Positions 1-7,803 of a stretch of DNA of 64,000 bases are shown in pieces; position 1 is the stretch's first letter, and every line of letters starts with the position of its first letter. This stretch comes from JBLHZY01 sp050633265. GTDB lineage: Bacteria > Pseudomonadota > Alphaproteobacteria > Rhodobacterales > Rhodobacteraceae. The position numbers and the translations under genes are program-made. A model generated the notes under the pieces. The model worked only from the letters and a program-made list of their open reading frames with translations, had not been told where the DNA came from and made no database searches. Location of the stretch: NCBI GenBank assembly GCA_050633265.1, contig JBOEGE010000007.1:1-64000 (forward strand), read 5' to 3'.

Positions 1-157
1 CCAAAAACCCTGACGACGGACAGTCAGGCGCACCTTCCCAATCCGCAGTTCCGAACAAGGTAAAGATGACCCTTGCCTGCCAATAGAACGCGATTCCGAA
101 CGCGATCAAGGCATTCGCAACCAGCAAAAGCGCAATGAAAGAAACAACATAGGACAT
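1..157 (-). CDS. Partial small membrane protein (C-terminus outside window)
   Basis: An open reading frame runs leftward off the window edge from an ATG at 157. The visible 52 residues begin MSYVVSFIALLLVANALIAF, a single hydrophobic segment of about 23 residues, followed by a polar stretch containing one cysteine. It could be a small inner-membrane protein of the accessory region. No family was recognised and the C-terminus is not visible. No strong Shine-Dalgarno was seen, so the gene call is tentative. Confidence 0.35.
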   Translation of the reverse strand, partial: MSYVVSFIALLLVANALIAFGIAFYWQARVIFTLFGTADWEGAPDCPSSGFL

Positions 158-252
158 GCACCAAACCTAGTGGCCAACGACAAGTTGTTCAATACTAACT
201 GCGGACATTCGTACGACGCGCGGCATCCGTCAAAAAGGGCTCATTCCGGTTC

Positions 253-453
253 TTAGCCGCAATTTGCACCAAGGTCCGGTCTAGTGGCTTGATCTTCGAA
301 AGTTGGCGAAGCAGCCAAGCCGCCGTTATACATCGCGGCCTGTGTCTCGCCATTGTCCCACCGATACAGCAGGCCGATTTCTTCGCCTGTTTTAATGCAA
401 AAAACACGACCGATTGCTTTGGCTGTTTCGCGAACACTCTCAAATTTGGGCAT
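253..453 (-). CDS. Small hypothetical protein paired with XRE regulator
   Basis: This 66-residue protein begins two bases after the stop codon of the XRE regulator, so the pair is almost certainly co-transcribed and translationally coupled. The sequence contains a compact region (VFCIKTGEEIGLLYRWDNGE) that could form a beta-rich fold. No transmembrane segment or signal peptide is visible. The layout of a regulator plus a tiny partner resembles toxin-antitoxin or phage-type control pairs, but no family was recognised and the function is unknown. Confidence 0.5.
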   Translation of the reverse strand: MPKFESVRETAKAIGRVFCIKTGEEIGLLYRWDNGETQAAMYNGGLAASPTFEDQATRPDLGANCG

Positions 454-455
454 AA

Positions 456-668
456 TTAGCCCCTCTTGTTAAACAATACTTTGGTATCGACGTCGAGAGC
501 ATCAGCAATCCGCTCCAGAACATCGATTGATGCTGAATTTTTGGCGAGTTCGATCTCGCTAATGTAGCTGCGATCAACGTCCGCAGCTAAAGCTAATTGT
601 TCTTGGTTCAATCCTCTGGAATTTCTTAGATTCCGAACATTTAGCCCTACTCGGTCCCGTACTTTCAT
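456..668 (-). CDS. XRE/Cro-CI family transcriptional regulator
   Basis: This 70-residue protein is almost entirely one helix-turn-helix domain of the Cro/CI type. A leading helix (VGLNVRNLRNSRGLNQEQLA) is followed by the turn and recognition helix containing DRSYISEIE, and then an IADALDVD helix. Such short XRE proteins act as DNA-binding dimers and often repress their own promoter. A perfect 12-bp palindrome (GGAATATATTCC, 705-716) lies upstream of the start codon and is a plausible operator. The downstream partner is the 66-residue protein at 253-453. Confidence 0.8.
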   Translation of the reverse strand: MKVRDRVGLNVRNLRNSRGLNQEQLALAADVDRSYISEIELAKNSASIDVLERIADALDVDTKVLFNKRG

Positions 669-704
669 GACCTGTATTCGGCCAGATCACGAGAGCCTCT
701 CTAC

Positions 705-716
705 GGAATATATTCC
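705..716. promoter_or_regulatory. Palindrome upstream of XRE regulator, putative operator
   Basis: GGAATATATTCC is a perfect 12-bp palindrome 37 bp upstream of the XRE start codon, in the region divergent from the gene at 827. Its size and placement fit an autoregulatory operator. This is inferred from position and symmetry only. Confidence 0.35.
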
Positions 717-826
717 ACAAAGCGCGCGCGAACATCATAAACGTAATGCTCGCATATGGTGAAAAGGTTGAGGTTGGTCGTAGAGTAACAATAATATAAT
801 TATGTAGATAATAGGATATAATTGAA

Positions 827-1468
827 ATGTGGCGTCGGTTGATCAGTGATTGGGTTTTGGGAGCTGCAATGGCTCTTCTTACCAGTGTAGCTCCGCAGGC
901 GGCTAAGGCCTATCAGGTCGACTGTGCCATTCTGCTTTGCCTGGCTGGTGGGTGGCCTGCGTCAGCGGAATGTACTCATGCCCGTGCCGTGTTCATCCGT
1001 CGGATCACGCCCTGGCCGATTGAGCCGCCTTTACAAATCTGGCGTTGCCCTATGGGCGCTTCAATGAGTGGCCCATTGCAAAATGCGGCCCCAAGAGTCT
1101 GGGAAGCCAGAAATCAATCAAGGCAAACGCTTGGCCAAATCATTCTGGCTCAAATGGTTGAAGGCGGTGCCGACATCGACATCAGTGGCTTGGAATTCGA
1201 TTTCGTACGCTCGATCCGTGTTTGGGATGTGCGCCATTACCGTCATCGCGAAAGTGGCAGCGACGATGATTGTTCAGAGAACTACAATATGCGGCTCGGG
1301 ACTTACGGTGCGCAGGGCGAATTTGGTTGGCAACGCACGACACCCGCAGCCGCCCCGCAATGGGTGCTGCCATCACGGCGCTGTTTGCCATCGAGTTGGC
1401 GGCGAGGGGTAGGCGTTGAATGGGAAGATCACGAAGGCAACCACGGTTATGAGTGGGTGGCTTACTAA
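827..1468 (+). CDS. Secreted Cys-containing protein, TrbM/KikA-like pattern
   Basis: This 213-residue protein has an N-terminal hydrophobic segment (LGAAMALLTSVAPQAAKA) that looks like a signal peptide. The mature start carries the pattern DCAILLCLAGGWP followed by a further cysteine (SAEC) and a PWPIEPPLQIW segment. The LLCL-G-EC arrangement recalls TrbM/KikA-type proteins encoded by conjugative elements, which would fit an accessory region, but the resemblance is by eye only. An AGGAT sequence precedes the ATG. No other transfer genes are visible nearby, so a role in conjugation is uncertain. Confidence 0.5.
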   Translation: MWRRLISDWVLGAAMALLTSVAPQAAKAYQVDCAILLCLAGGWPASAECTHARAVFIRRITPWPIEPPLQIWRCPMGASMSGPLQNAAPRVWEARNQSRQTLGQIILAQMVEGGADIDISGLEFDFVRSIRVWDVRHYRHRESGSDDDCSENYNMRLGTYGAQGEFGWQRTTPAAAPQWVLPSRRCLPSSWRRGVGVEWEDHEGNHGYEWVAY

Positions 1469-1619
1469 AGACAGGGGATTGAAAAGGGTTGCGCACAAGG
1501 AAAATCGAACCGAAAGGCGGTTAACTTCAACATTAAACTTGGAAATTGACAGGCAACTCATGCGGCCATCGGACAGTCGACGCTCCGCTGACAAAAAAGC
1601 GCCGATTGGGTTGTTCCAA

Positions 1620-2825
1620 TTATGCCGTTGCTGCGCTCAAAACATCGCGGACAGCTGTCACAGCGTCTTCGATATTCTCGCGCGACAACGTTGGGTGAAC
1701 CAAGAACATTAGGCTTGTCTCGCCGAGCTCCTTTGCCACCGGCAGACTGTGTTCAGGCCGCCAGCCTGTTCCGTCGAATGCTTTCTCGAGGTAGATTTCT
1801 GAGCAGCTGCCTTGCATGCAAGGAACACCCTTAGTGTTGATCTCTGCGACGATGCGATCACGCGACCATCCTTCGGAGAGCTTATCGTTCTCGACATAGG
1901 CGTAGAGCTTGTAAAAAGCATTTTGGTTCTCAGGCGCGGTCAATGGCATGCGAATGCAGTCAAACGTCCCGAGAACGTCAATGAGCGCCTGCGCGTTTGC
2001 CGAGCGCTTCTTTGTCCACTCGGGCATCCGCGTAAGCTGGATGCGCCCGATCGCGGATTGCATCTCGGTCAAGCGCCAGTTGGTTCCAAAGCTCTCATGG
2101 AGCCATCGAAACCCCGGTGCATGCTTCTTGTTGTAGACCGTATCGAAGCTTTTGCCGTGATCTTTGAACGACCACATGCGATCCCAAAGTGCCGCGTCAT
2201 TGGTGGTGACCATGCCGCCTTCGCCGCCCGTGGTCATGATCTTGTCCTGACAGAACGACCATGCGGCGGCGTGCCCTATACCGCCAAGCGGTATGCCCTT
2301 GTAGGTGCCGCCATGCGCTTGGGCACAGTCCTCGATGACCTTGATCCCGTGTGTTTGAGCAAGCGCCATAATTTCGTCCATATCGCACGGCCACCCCGCA
2401 AGATGCACGGCAATGATGGCCTTGGTCTTGGGTGTAATCATTGGCGCAATGGTCGCCGCCGACATGTTCCCACTATCGCGATCAACATCAACGAATACGG
2501 GCTTTGCTCCCGCATTGGCCACCGTCGAGACCGACGCCATGAAGCTACGCGGTGTCACGATGACTTCATCATCCTTGCTGCCACCATAGTGTGCCCCGAT
2601 GTTCATGCCTGCCAGAATGAGATCGAGCGCCAAAGTTCCATTCGCCACCGCAATCGCATGGGATGTACCTGCGAAGGCGGCGAATTCCTTCTCAAATTCG
2701 CGCCCCTCTTGGCCGGTCCAGTAGTTGACCTTATTGGACAGCAACACGCACTGAACGGCGTCAGCTTCTTCTTGGGTGAAAGAGGGCCAAGGGGCGAATT
2801 CAGTCTTACTCATATCATTGTCCAT
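1620..2825 (-). CDS. DegT/DnrJ/EryC1/StrS aminotransferase (perosamine-synthase-like)
   Basis: This 401-residue protein is a fold-type I PLP enzyme of the DegT/StrS family that transaminates nucleotide-linked ketosugars. Visible features are the WTG start region (36-38), the ANGTLAL segment binding the cofactor phosphate, Asp166 in VIEDCAQAHG, and the PLP lysine Lys195 in FCQDKIMTTGGEGG. Gmd in this window makes GDP-4-keto-6-deoxymannose, so a GDP-perosamine synthase role is plausible. Other 3- or 4-amino sugars are possible. An alternative start at Met5 exists. The gene is cut off from the polysaccharide operon by transposase fossils, suggesting past rearrangement. Confidence 0.85.
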   Translation of the reverse strand: MDNDMSKTEFAPWPSFTQEEADAVQCVLLSNKVNYWTGQEGREFEKEFAAFAGTSHAIAVANGTLALDLILAGMNIGAHYGGSKDDEVIVTPRSFMASVSTVANAGAKPVFVDVDRDSGNMSAATIAPMITPKTKAIIAVHLAGWPCDMDEIMALAQTHGIKVIEDCAQAHGGTYKGIPLGGIGHAAAWSFCQDKIMTTGGEGGMVTTNDAALWDRMWSFKDHGKSFDTVYNKKHAPGFRWLHESFGTNWRLTEMQSAIGRIQLTRMPEWTKKRSANAQALIDVLGTFDCIRMPLTAPENQNAFYKLYAYVENDKLSEGWSRDRIVAEINTKGVPCMQGSCSEIYLEKAFDGTGWRPEHSLPVAKELGETSLMFLVHPTLSRENIEDAVTAVRDVLSAATA

Positions 2826-2929
2826 GTAAATTGCTTGTCGTCAGGATTTTGGAGCTCAAATGCGGCCTAAACTAAGAGAATGTTATGCTCTTCTGGTGTT
2901 TGACTAATTCAAGGTGCGGTTGCTCGTGA

Positions 2930-3310
2930 GGCTTCCCTTTTTTTGACTATAGCTTCTCTCCGAGTGCTTAGGAAGGTGTCGTCCACTTCGAGCACCATGC
3001 GGTTAGTGGGGGTTGTAGAAGCGTTGCTGCTCGTCCAGTTCGGTCTCGAGATCGAAACCGCTCTAATAACTGAGCAGTTGAAAAAACTCCCGTCTGTCAG
3101 AATGGTGGGCTTGCTCTAACTTTCCTTTGAACTAGGGCGTGCCACGTTTGATGTAGGCATGGCGGATGCCGAGATCCTAAGCGTACCAATGGAAATCCGC
3201 TTGAATCCTATAGTAAGCGTTGCTTCAAGCCTCATAACTTCACGGTAGCGGCTGGTCGATGTGTTTCTGCTTAAGCCGTTGACCATGGCTGTGAGGACGC
3301 CAGTCAAGTA
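2930..3310 (-). pseudogene. IS481-type transposase fossil (C-terminal part)
   Basis: Conceptual translation of the minus strand gives broken segments typical of the C-terminal half of an IS481/rve transposase: a stretch with DLGIRHAYIKRGTP, then KLEQAHHSDRREFFQLLS, then after a frame change DLETELDEQQRFYNPH followed by PHGAR. In-frame stops interrupt the run after WYA, after RGTP and after FYNPH. No inverted terminal repeats were found, so this is a decayed remnant rather than an active element. Confidence 0.7.
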
Positions 3311-3333
3311 GCTATGCGGCTAGATTTATGGTG

Positions 3334-4166
3334 TTAGAATGCCTCAATGAGCGACGCGAGTATGTCGCAATTTTGGGTGCCTGCGTCGTGTCTCGCGAAG
3401 AGCGAGTTTTCGCGTTGTATTACAATGGGGCTGATTGAGAACTCAACAGCATTACTGTCCATTTCGATGCGGCCATCGGTCAGGAATAGGATAAACTGGT
3501 TCCAGCATTTGGCTAAGTATTTGAGCGCATCTCCTGTTGGGGATTTGGCAGAGATCTGCGTGTGGGAGTGATCCCGACATGTTTTGAAGGTTGCGCGGTC
3601 TTGGGCGTGCTTTTGGCTTGGTGCAGCGCCAGTCTATCCTCTGCAGATGTGCCCCGAGCCTGTGTCTCAATTCTGTAAAGAGCTGCGATCTGTCGGAGGC
3701 ACTCTTCTGCGATAGGCACGACGTTGTGATAGGTTAGACCAACGAGATTGCGACGTGTATGCGTCCGACAATACGCTAGTTAAATGGGCGCATTATCCCG
3801 CAGATCAAGTACGCGGTTGTACCCAAAATAACCGTGTACTGGCAGGTCAGATGCCGCCAATGGCGCGTCATGGTTTGGCCTTAGCTCATAGGCTGCGTTG
3901 CTGACCCTGAATGCTAATGTGGACCGGTCAATATCAATACCTTGGCGTTCTGGGTCCGCGTGTGACAAGCACGCGGAACTGCGCGGGCACGATGTCCGGA
4001 CGTTCGCTGACATCTTCGCAGAAGATGTGACGCATCGCACCAAAGCCGCAGGTTGCTTCTTCGGGTGCAATCGGCTCATCCTAGGTATGGACAACAGCCA
4101 TGACCGTTTCAATGTCCTATTGTTTCGGTACATGAATGTGTAGAGGGGCCCTTCAGAAGATTGCAT
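3334..4166 (-). pseudogene. IS66 family transposase fossil
   Basis: Several minus-strand pieces in different frames match the IS66 TnpC pattern in the expected order. QGIDIDRSTLAF and AAYELRPNHDA lie in the upstream part, VHGYFGYNRVLD follows after an internal deletion, then IAEECLRQIAALYRIE, and finally GDALKYLAKCWNQF and LTDGRIEMDSNAVE before a stop at 3334. The usual ERxIRPI segment is altered to EFSISPI. Frameshifts and deletions separate the pieces, so it cannot encode a working transposase. It occupies most of the gap between the aminotransferase and the sugar transferase. Confidence 0.8.
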
Positions 4167-4214
4167 ATCTCTTTCATTTGCCCTGCCAAGAAAACAGTAT
4201 TGCTTTAGATTGTT

Positions 4215-4804
4215 TCACTTAAAAATGGTTTCCAGAATGCACTCAATATCAGCACGAAAGCTCCAGTTGTGCATATAATGCAGGTTTATTTTGACTTTGT
4301 CGGGCCAGATGACTTCGGTGTTGTAGGATTCTGGATCGTCAACATTGGCGAGGATATCTTCTTCGTGCCTGTACTTGATCGTCGCCGGGCCAGTAATCCC
4401 AGGGCGCAGCTTCAACAACTCGCGTTCTGAACCAAGCAAGCGATCTAGAAAACCTGGAACATCAGGGCGAGGGCCAACAAAGGACATGTCTCCGACGAGT
4501 ACGTTCCAAAGCTGAGGCAGTTCATCAAGCTTCCAACGCCGCAGCTTGATACCAAGCGGAGTTATACGCGGGTCGTTTTTAGCGGTGACGGTCGTGCCCT
4601 CAACTGGAATCATTGTACGTAGCTTATAAACCTGAAACAGTCTGCCATTGCGACCAACTCGTTTCTGCTTAAATAGTCCACTAGCGCCAGTGTCACGTTT
4701 GGCCATTATCGTGGTCACAACGATAACCGGCCATAAAAAAACAACCCAAGAGCCGCTACCGTGAAGTCGAAAGAGCGTTTTACTATGCGATCAGAAAAGG
4801 TCAT
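4215..4804 (-). CDS. Bacterial sugar transferase (initiating phosphoglycosyl transferase), frameshifted near N-terminus
   Basis: The protein has the conserved core of WcaJ/PglC-type phosphoglycosyl transferases: LFKQKRVGRNGRLFQVYKLR, then DELPQLWNVLVGDMSFVGPRPD, and KLRPGITGPA. These enzymes move a sugar phosphate from UDP-sugar to undecaprenyl phosphate at the inner membrane and so start repeat-unit synthesis. The uninterrupted frame starts only at a GTG at 4718 and lacks the membrane-anchoring hairpin. Reading from an ATG at 4804 gives DRIVKRSFDFTVAALGLFF, the expected anchor, in a different frame. The shift falls at a run of seven A near 4735-4741; one more base would restore a 196-residue protein. 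It is either a true null mutation, slippage variation or a sequencing error. Confidence 0.8.
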
Positions 4805-5388
4805 ATTTGCAAGCGAATTGTCGCCGTCCGTTTCTGTAAATAGTAACTTGGATTTATAAAGTTGGATAGATTAGCCAACAGAGTTTTTATATCATAACCT
4901 ATTCTGTCGATCTTGTTAGTTTCACGAGTTAAGCTTTCAAACGCGTTTGATTGCTGAAGGCTAGTCATCCATTGCACAGTTAATCTCATCCGACGACGGA
5001 AGCGCTGCGTTTTGGTTTGCCTCCATATAGGACAATGATCCATTCTGGATGACCAATTCGGCAACCAGAAACTAGGGGATACTCTGCTGTCGCAATACAC
5101 TAAATCTCGAAAATAATGATGCGCTGACATTGGGCGACCATTGATCGCATCCTTTCCGAGCAAAGTCTGTTTGATGAAGCCATGACTGGTGCGTGTTGAC
5201 GCGAAACGCATGCCCGAGTGGATGTCAGTGTCGCTGGGGTCTTTGTTGGCCAGATACGATTTAGCCAGCAAGCCCACAACTGTTTCCTCCCCCAAACCCT
5301 GCGCAAAGGAGCGCCCCACGTGGAAGGAGATTCCTTCGCCCAAATCGACTCTCAAGTGGCCATGGGCTTTGAAGCGAATCAGATTCAT
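4801..5388 (-). pseudogene. Phosphomannomutase remnant with internal deletion
   Basis: The frame opens with an ATG overlapping the manC stop (ATGA), as expected for the next gene of a manC-manB pair. The start (MNLIRFKAHGHLRVDLGEGI, then VGRSFAQGLGEETVV) matches the phosphomannomutase N-terminus. It then jumps to MSAHHYFRDLVYCDS, which belongs to the C-terminal third, so most of the central catalytic domains are missing. A frame change then follows; another frame continues with LVAELVIQNGSLSYME. Mannose-6-phosphate to mannose-1-phosphate conversion cannot come from this gene. The frame still ends in an ATGA overlap with the sugar transferase. Confidence 0.75.
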
Positions 5389-6833
5389 CCCTTGGCACCT
5401 TGGCCGCGAGCATAGATGTCTTCGTAGCGAACAATGTCGTCTTCGCCGAGATAGGCGCCGGTCTGCACCTCGATCAGGGTGAGGGGAACTTTTCCGGGGT
5501 TTTCCATCCGGTGGACAGCGCCCAGCGGGATATAGACGGACTGATTTTCCGAGACCAGTTTGATCTCGCCATTGACAGTGACTTTGGCAGTGCCTTCTAC
5601 GACGATCCAATGTTCGGCGCGGTGGTGATGGCTTTGCAGCGACAGCGCCGCTTCGGGATGCACGACGATGCGTTTAACCTGAAAGCGCGGGCCGACGACA
5701 AGGCTCTCGTACCAGCCCCAGGGGCGATAATCGCGGGGCAGGATTTCCGCCTGAGGCGCGGCTTTTGCCTTGAGCGCCGCGACGGCATCCTTAGCCTCTT
5801 GTGCGCGGTCTTTATGGGCGACCAGGACTGCGTCGGGCATGGCGACGACGATCATGTCTGTTAGGCCAATCCCCACTAGTTCTTGTGCTTCACTAGTGGC
5901 GTGCAACAGCGTGTCGCGGCATTCGAGAGCGGTAGTAGGGCCCTGGCGCACCACGCCGGTCGCATCGCTTGCGCCTTCGCGCCAGATCGCAGACCAGTCA
6001 CCCAGATCCGACCAAGTGCCGCCATAGGGCACGACGGTGAGGTTGTCAGCTCGTTCCATCACTGCGAAATCGATCGAGATATTCTCGACCCCCTCCCAGG
6101 GGGCGGGGGCCAGTCGAGTGAAAGAGAGGTCCTGTTCTGCCTGGTCATAGGCCGCGCGAACCGAGGTGAGAATGGCGGGTGCATGAGTCTCGAAAGCGGC
6201 GAGGATCGACGTCGTCGAGAAGAGGAAGATGCCCGCGTTCCAAAGATGCCCGCCCCCGTTGAGCAACGCCTCCGCCGTAGTGAGGTCGGGCTTTTCAACA
6301 AAGGAGCGCAGCGGTTGCGGCACAGGATCAAATTCCTCTGTGGGAGTTTTCGAGAGTTCGAGCCAACCATACCCTGTCTCTGCATGCCTGGGCCGGACGC
6401 CAAAGGTCACAAGTTGCCCGGCCTCTGCGGCTGGGGCGGCAGCTCGCGCCGTGTCCCGAAACTGTGCCGCGTCAGGGATCACGTGATCGGACGGCGCGAC
6501 CAGCATCAACGCGCCTGGCGAGCGGGCCTCTAGCGCCACGGCGGCTGCACAGATGGCGGCGGCGGTATTGCGTGCGGCTGGTTCGATCAAAATCTGGGCC
6601 GCGCTCATTTGCAGTGCGGCCAACTGTTCGATCACCACAAAGCGGAAATCACCGCTGGTGACAACCGTGGGCGCGGCAAAGCCTGAGCCTGAGAGGCGGG
6701 TGGCCGCCGCCTGAAAAAGGCTTTGATCGCCTATCAAATTGACGAATTGCTTGGGATAGGACTTGCGGGACAAGGGCCAAAGGCGGGTGCCTGAACCGCC
6801 GCACAGCAAGATGGGGTGGATGTCGCCGGTCAT
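5385..6833 (-). CDS. manC: Bifunctional mannose-1-phosphate guanylyltransferase / mannose-6-phosphate isomerase
   Basis: This 482-residue cytosolic enzyme belongs to the type II PMI family. The N-terminal nucleotidyltransferase has the signature GGSGTRLWP (12-20), the PKQF lysine at 28, IEPAARNTA (83-91) and FVEKP (178-182). The C-terminal cupin domain has RPWGWYESL and the metal-binding stretch LQSHHHRAEHW. It makes GDP-mannose from mannose-1-phosphate and GTP and also interconverts fructose- and mannose-6-phosphate. Its product feeds Gmd upstream in the same operon. The following phosphomannomutase gene is broken, so mannose-1-phosphate must come from another locus. Confidence 0.93.
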   Translation of the reverse strand: MTGDIHPILLCGGSGTRLWPLSRKSYPKQFVNLIGDQSLFQAAATRLSGSGFAAPTVVTSGDFRFVVIEQLAALQMSAAQILIEPAARNTAAAICAAAVALEARSPGALMLVAPSDHVIPDAAQFRDTARAAAPAAEAGQLVTFGVRPRHAETGYGWLELSKTPTEEFDPVPQPLRSFVEKPDLTTAEALLNGGGHLWNAGIFLFSTTSILAAFETHAPAILTSVRAAYDQAEQDLSFTRLAPAPWEGVENISIDFAVMERADNLTVVPYGGTWSDLGDWSAIWREGASDATGVVRQGPTTALECRDTLLHATSEAQELVGIGLTDMIVVAMPDAVLVAHKDRAQEAKDAVAALKAKAAPQAEILPRDYRPWGWYESLVVGPRFQVKRIVVHPEAALSLQSHHHRAEHWIVVEGTAKVTVNGEIKLVSENQSVYIPLGAVHRMENPGKVPLTLIEVQTGAYLGEDDIVRYEDIYARGQGAKG

Positions 6834-6842
6834 AGAAGCTCC

Positions 6843-7799
6843 TTACTGTCGGATGTTGTCGGCGTTTTTCAGAAACCACTCGTAGGTTTCCTTGATCCCG
6901 TATTCCAACCCTATCTTCGCAGTCCAACCCAGGCGGGCTAGGCGGCTGACATCCATCATCTTGCGAAGAGTGCCGTCGGGTTTGCTGGGATCGGTTGTGA
7001 TGGCGCCGGTGAAGCCGGTCACCTTGGCTACGGTTTTCGCGAGAGATAGGATCGTCACATCATTTCCTGAGCCTACGTTGATGTGGCTGAGCATGGGGTC
7101 TGTTTCTCGGTCATAGATACTCTTGGGTAGATCCATCACGAAAAGTGAGGCAGCGGCCATATCGTCCACATGCAGAAATTCTCGCCGGGGTGTGCCGCTG
7201 CCCCATATGGTGACCTCGCTTGCACCATCGCGCGCGGCCTCGTGGAAACGGCGGATTAGGGCGGGCAGTACGTGGCTGTTTTCGCGATGAAAATTGTCGC
7301 CTGGCCCATAGAGGTTGGTGGGCATGACCGACCGGTAATCGGTGCCGTACTGCCTGTTATAGCTCTCACATAATTTGATCCCGGCGATCTTGGCGATGGC
7401 ATAGGGTTCGTTGGTGGGCTCGAGCGGGCCGGTAAGGAGCGCGTCTTCGGTCATGGGTTGAGGGGTGTGTTTGGGGTAGATGCAGCTGGAACCCAGTTGA
7501 AGCAAGCGCTGCACCCCGGCGGCATAGGCTTGATGGATGACATTCGCTTCGATCATTAGGTTCTCATATATGAACTCCGCGGGATAGGTGTTGTTTGCCT
7601 GGATCCCACCTACCTTGGCGGCAGCGAGGATGACTTGATCAGGGCGTGTGTCTTGAAAAAAGGCGCGTGTCGCGGCTTGGTCGGTTAAATCCAGCTCGGC
7701 GCTTGTCCGAGTGATCAATGTGACGTCATCCCGCACTGTCAAAGCGCGGCAGACCGCACGGCCCACCATGCCCTGATGTCCTGCTACATAGACCTTCAT
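6843..7799 (-). CDS. fcl: GDP-L-fucose synthase
   Basis: This 318-residue NADPH-dependent epimerase-reductase converts GDP-4-keto-6-deoxymannose to GDP-L-fucose. It has the Rossmann motif GHQGMVG (7-13), the AAKVGGIQAN segment, the catalytic serine region GSSCIYP (103-109) and the YAIAK Tyr-Lys pair (133-137), and it is near the normal family length. The chosen start is the ATG at 7799, which gives MKVYVAGHQG; a longer upstream frame exists but lacks homology. It lies four bases after gmd and is co-transcribed with it. Confidence 0.93.
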   Translation of the reverse strand: MKVYVAGHQGMVGRAVCRALTVRDDVTLITRTSAELDLTDQAATRAFFQDTRPDQVILAAAKVGGIQANNTYPAEFIYENLMIEANVIHQAYAAGVQRLLQLGSSCIYPKHTPQPMTEDALLTGPLEPTNEPYAIAKIAGIKLCESYNRQYGTDYRSVMPTNLYGPGDNFHRENSHVLPALIRRFHEAARDGASEVTIWGSGTPRREFLHVDDMAAASLFVMDLPKSIYDRETDPMLSHINVGSGNDVTILSLAKTVAKVTGFTGAITTDPSKPDGTLRKMMDVSRLARLGWTAKIGLEYGIKETYEWFLKNADNIRQ

Positions 7800-7803
7800 T
7801 GGC

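Noticed and set aside
1812..2870. A 352-residue plus-strand frame opposite the aminotransferase
   Set aside because: It has no domain pattern and lies opposite a gene with clear PLP motifs; high-GC antisense frames are expected.
4801..5610. A 269-residue frame on the minus strand spanning the end of manC and beyond
   Set aside because: The first 74 residues are an out-of-frame reading of manC. Only the part from 5388 is meaningful, and that is a phosphomannomutase remnant.
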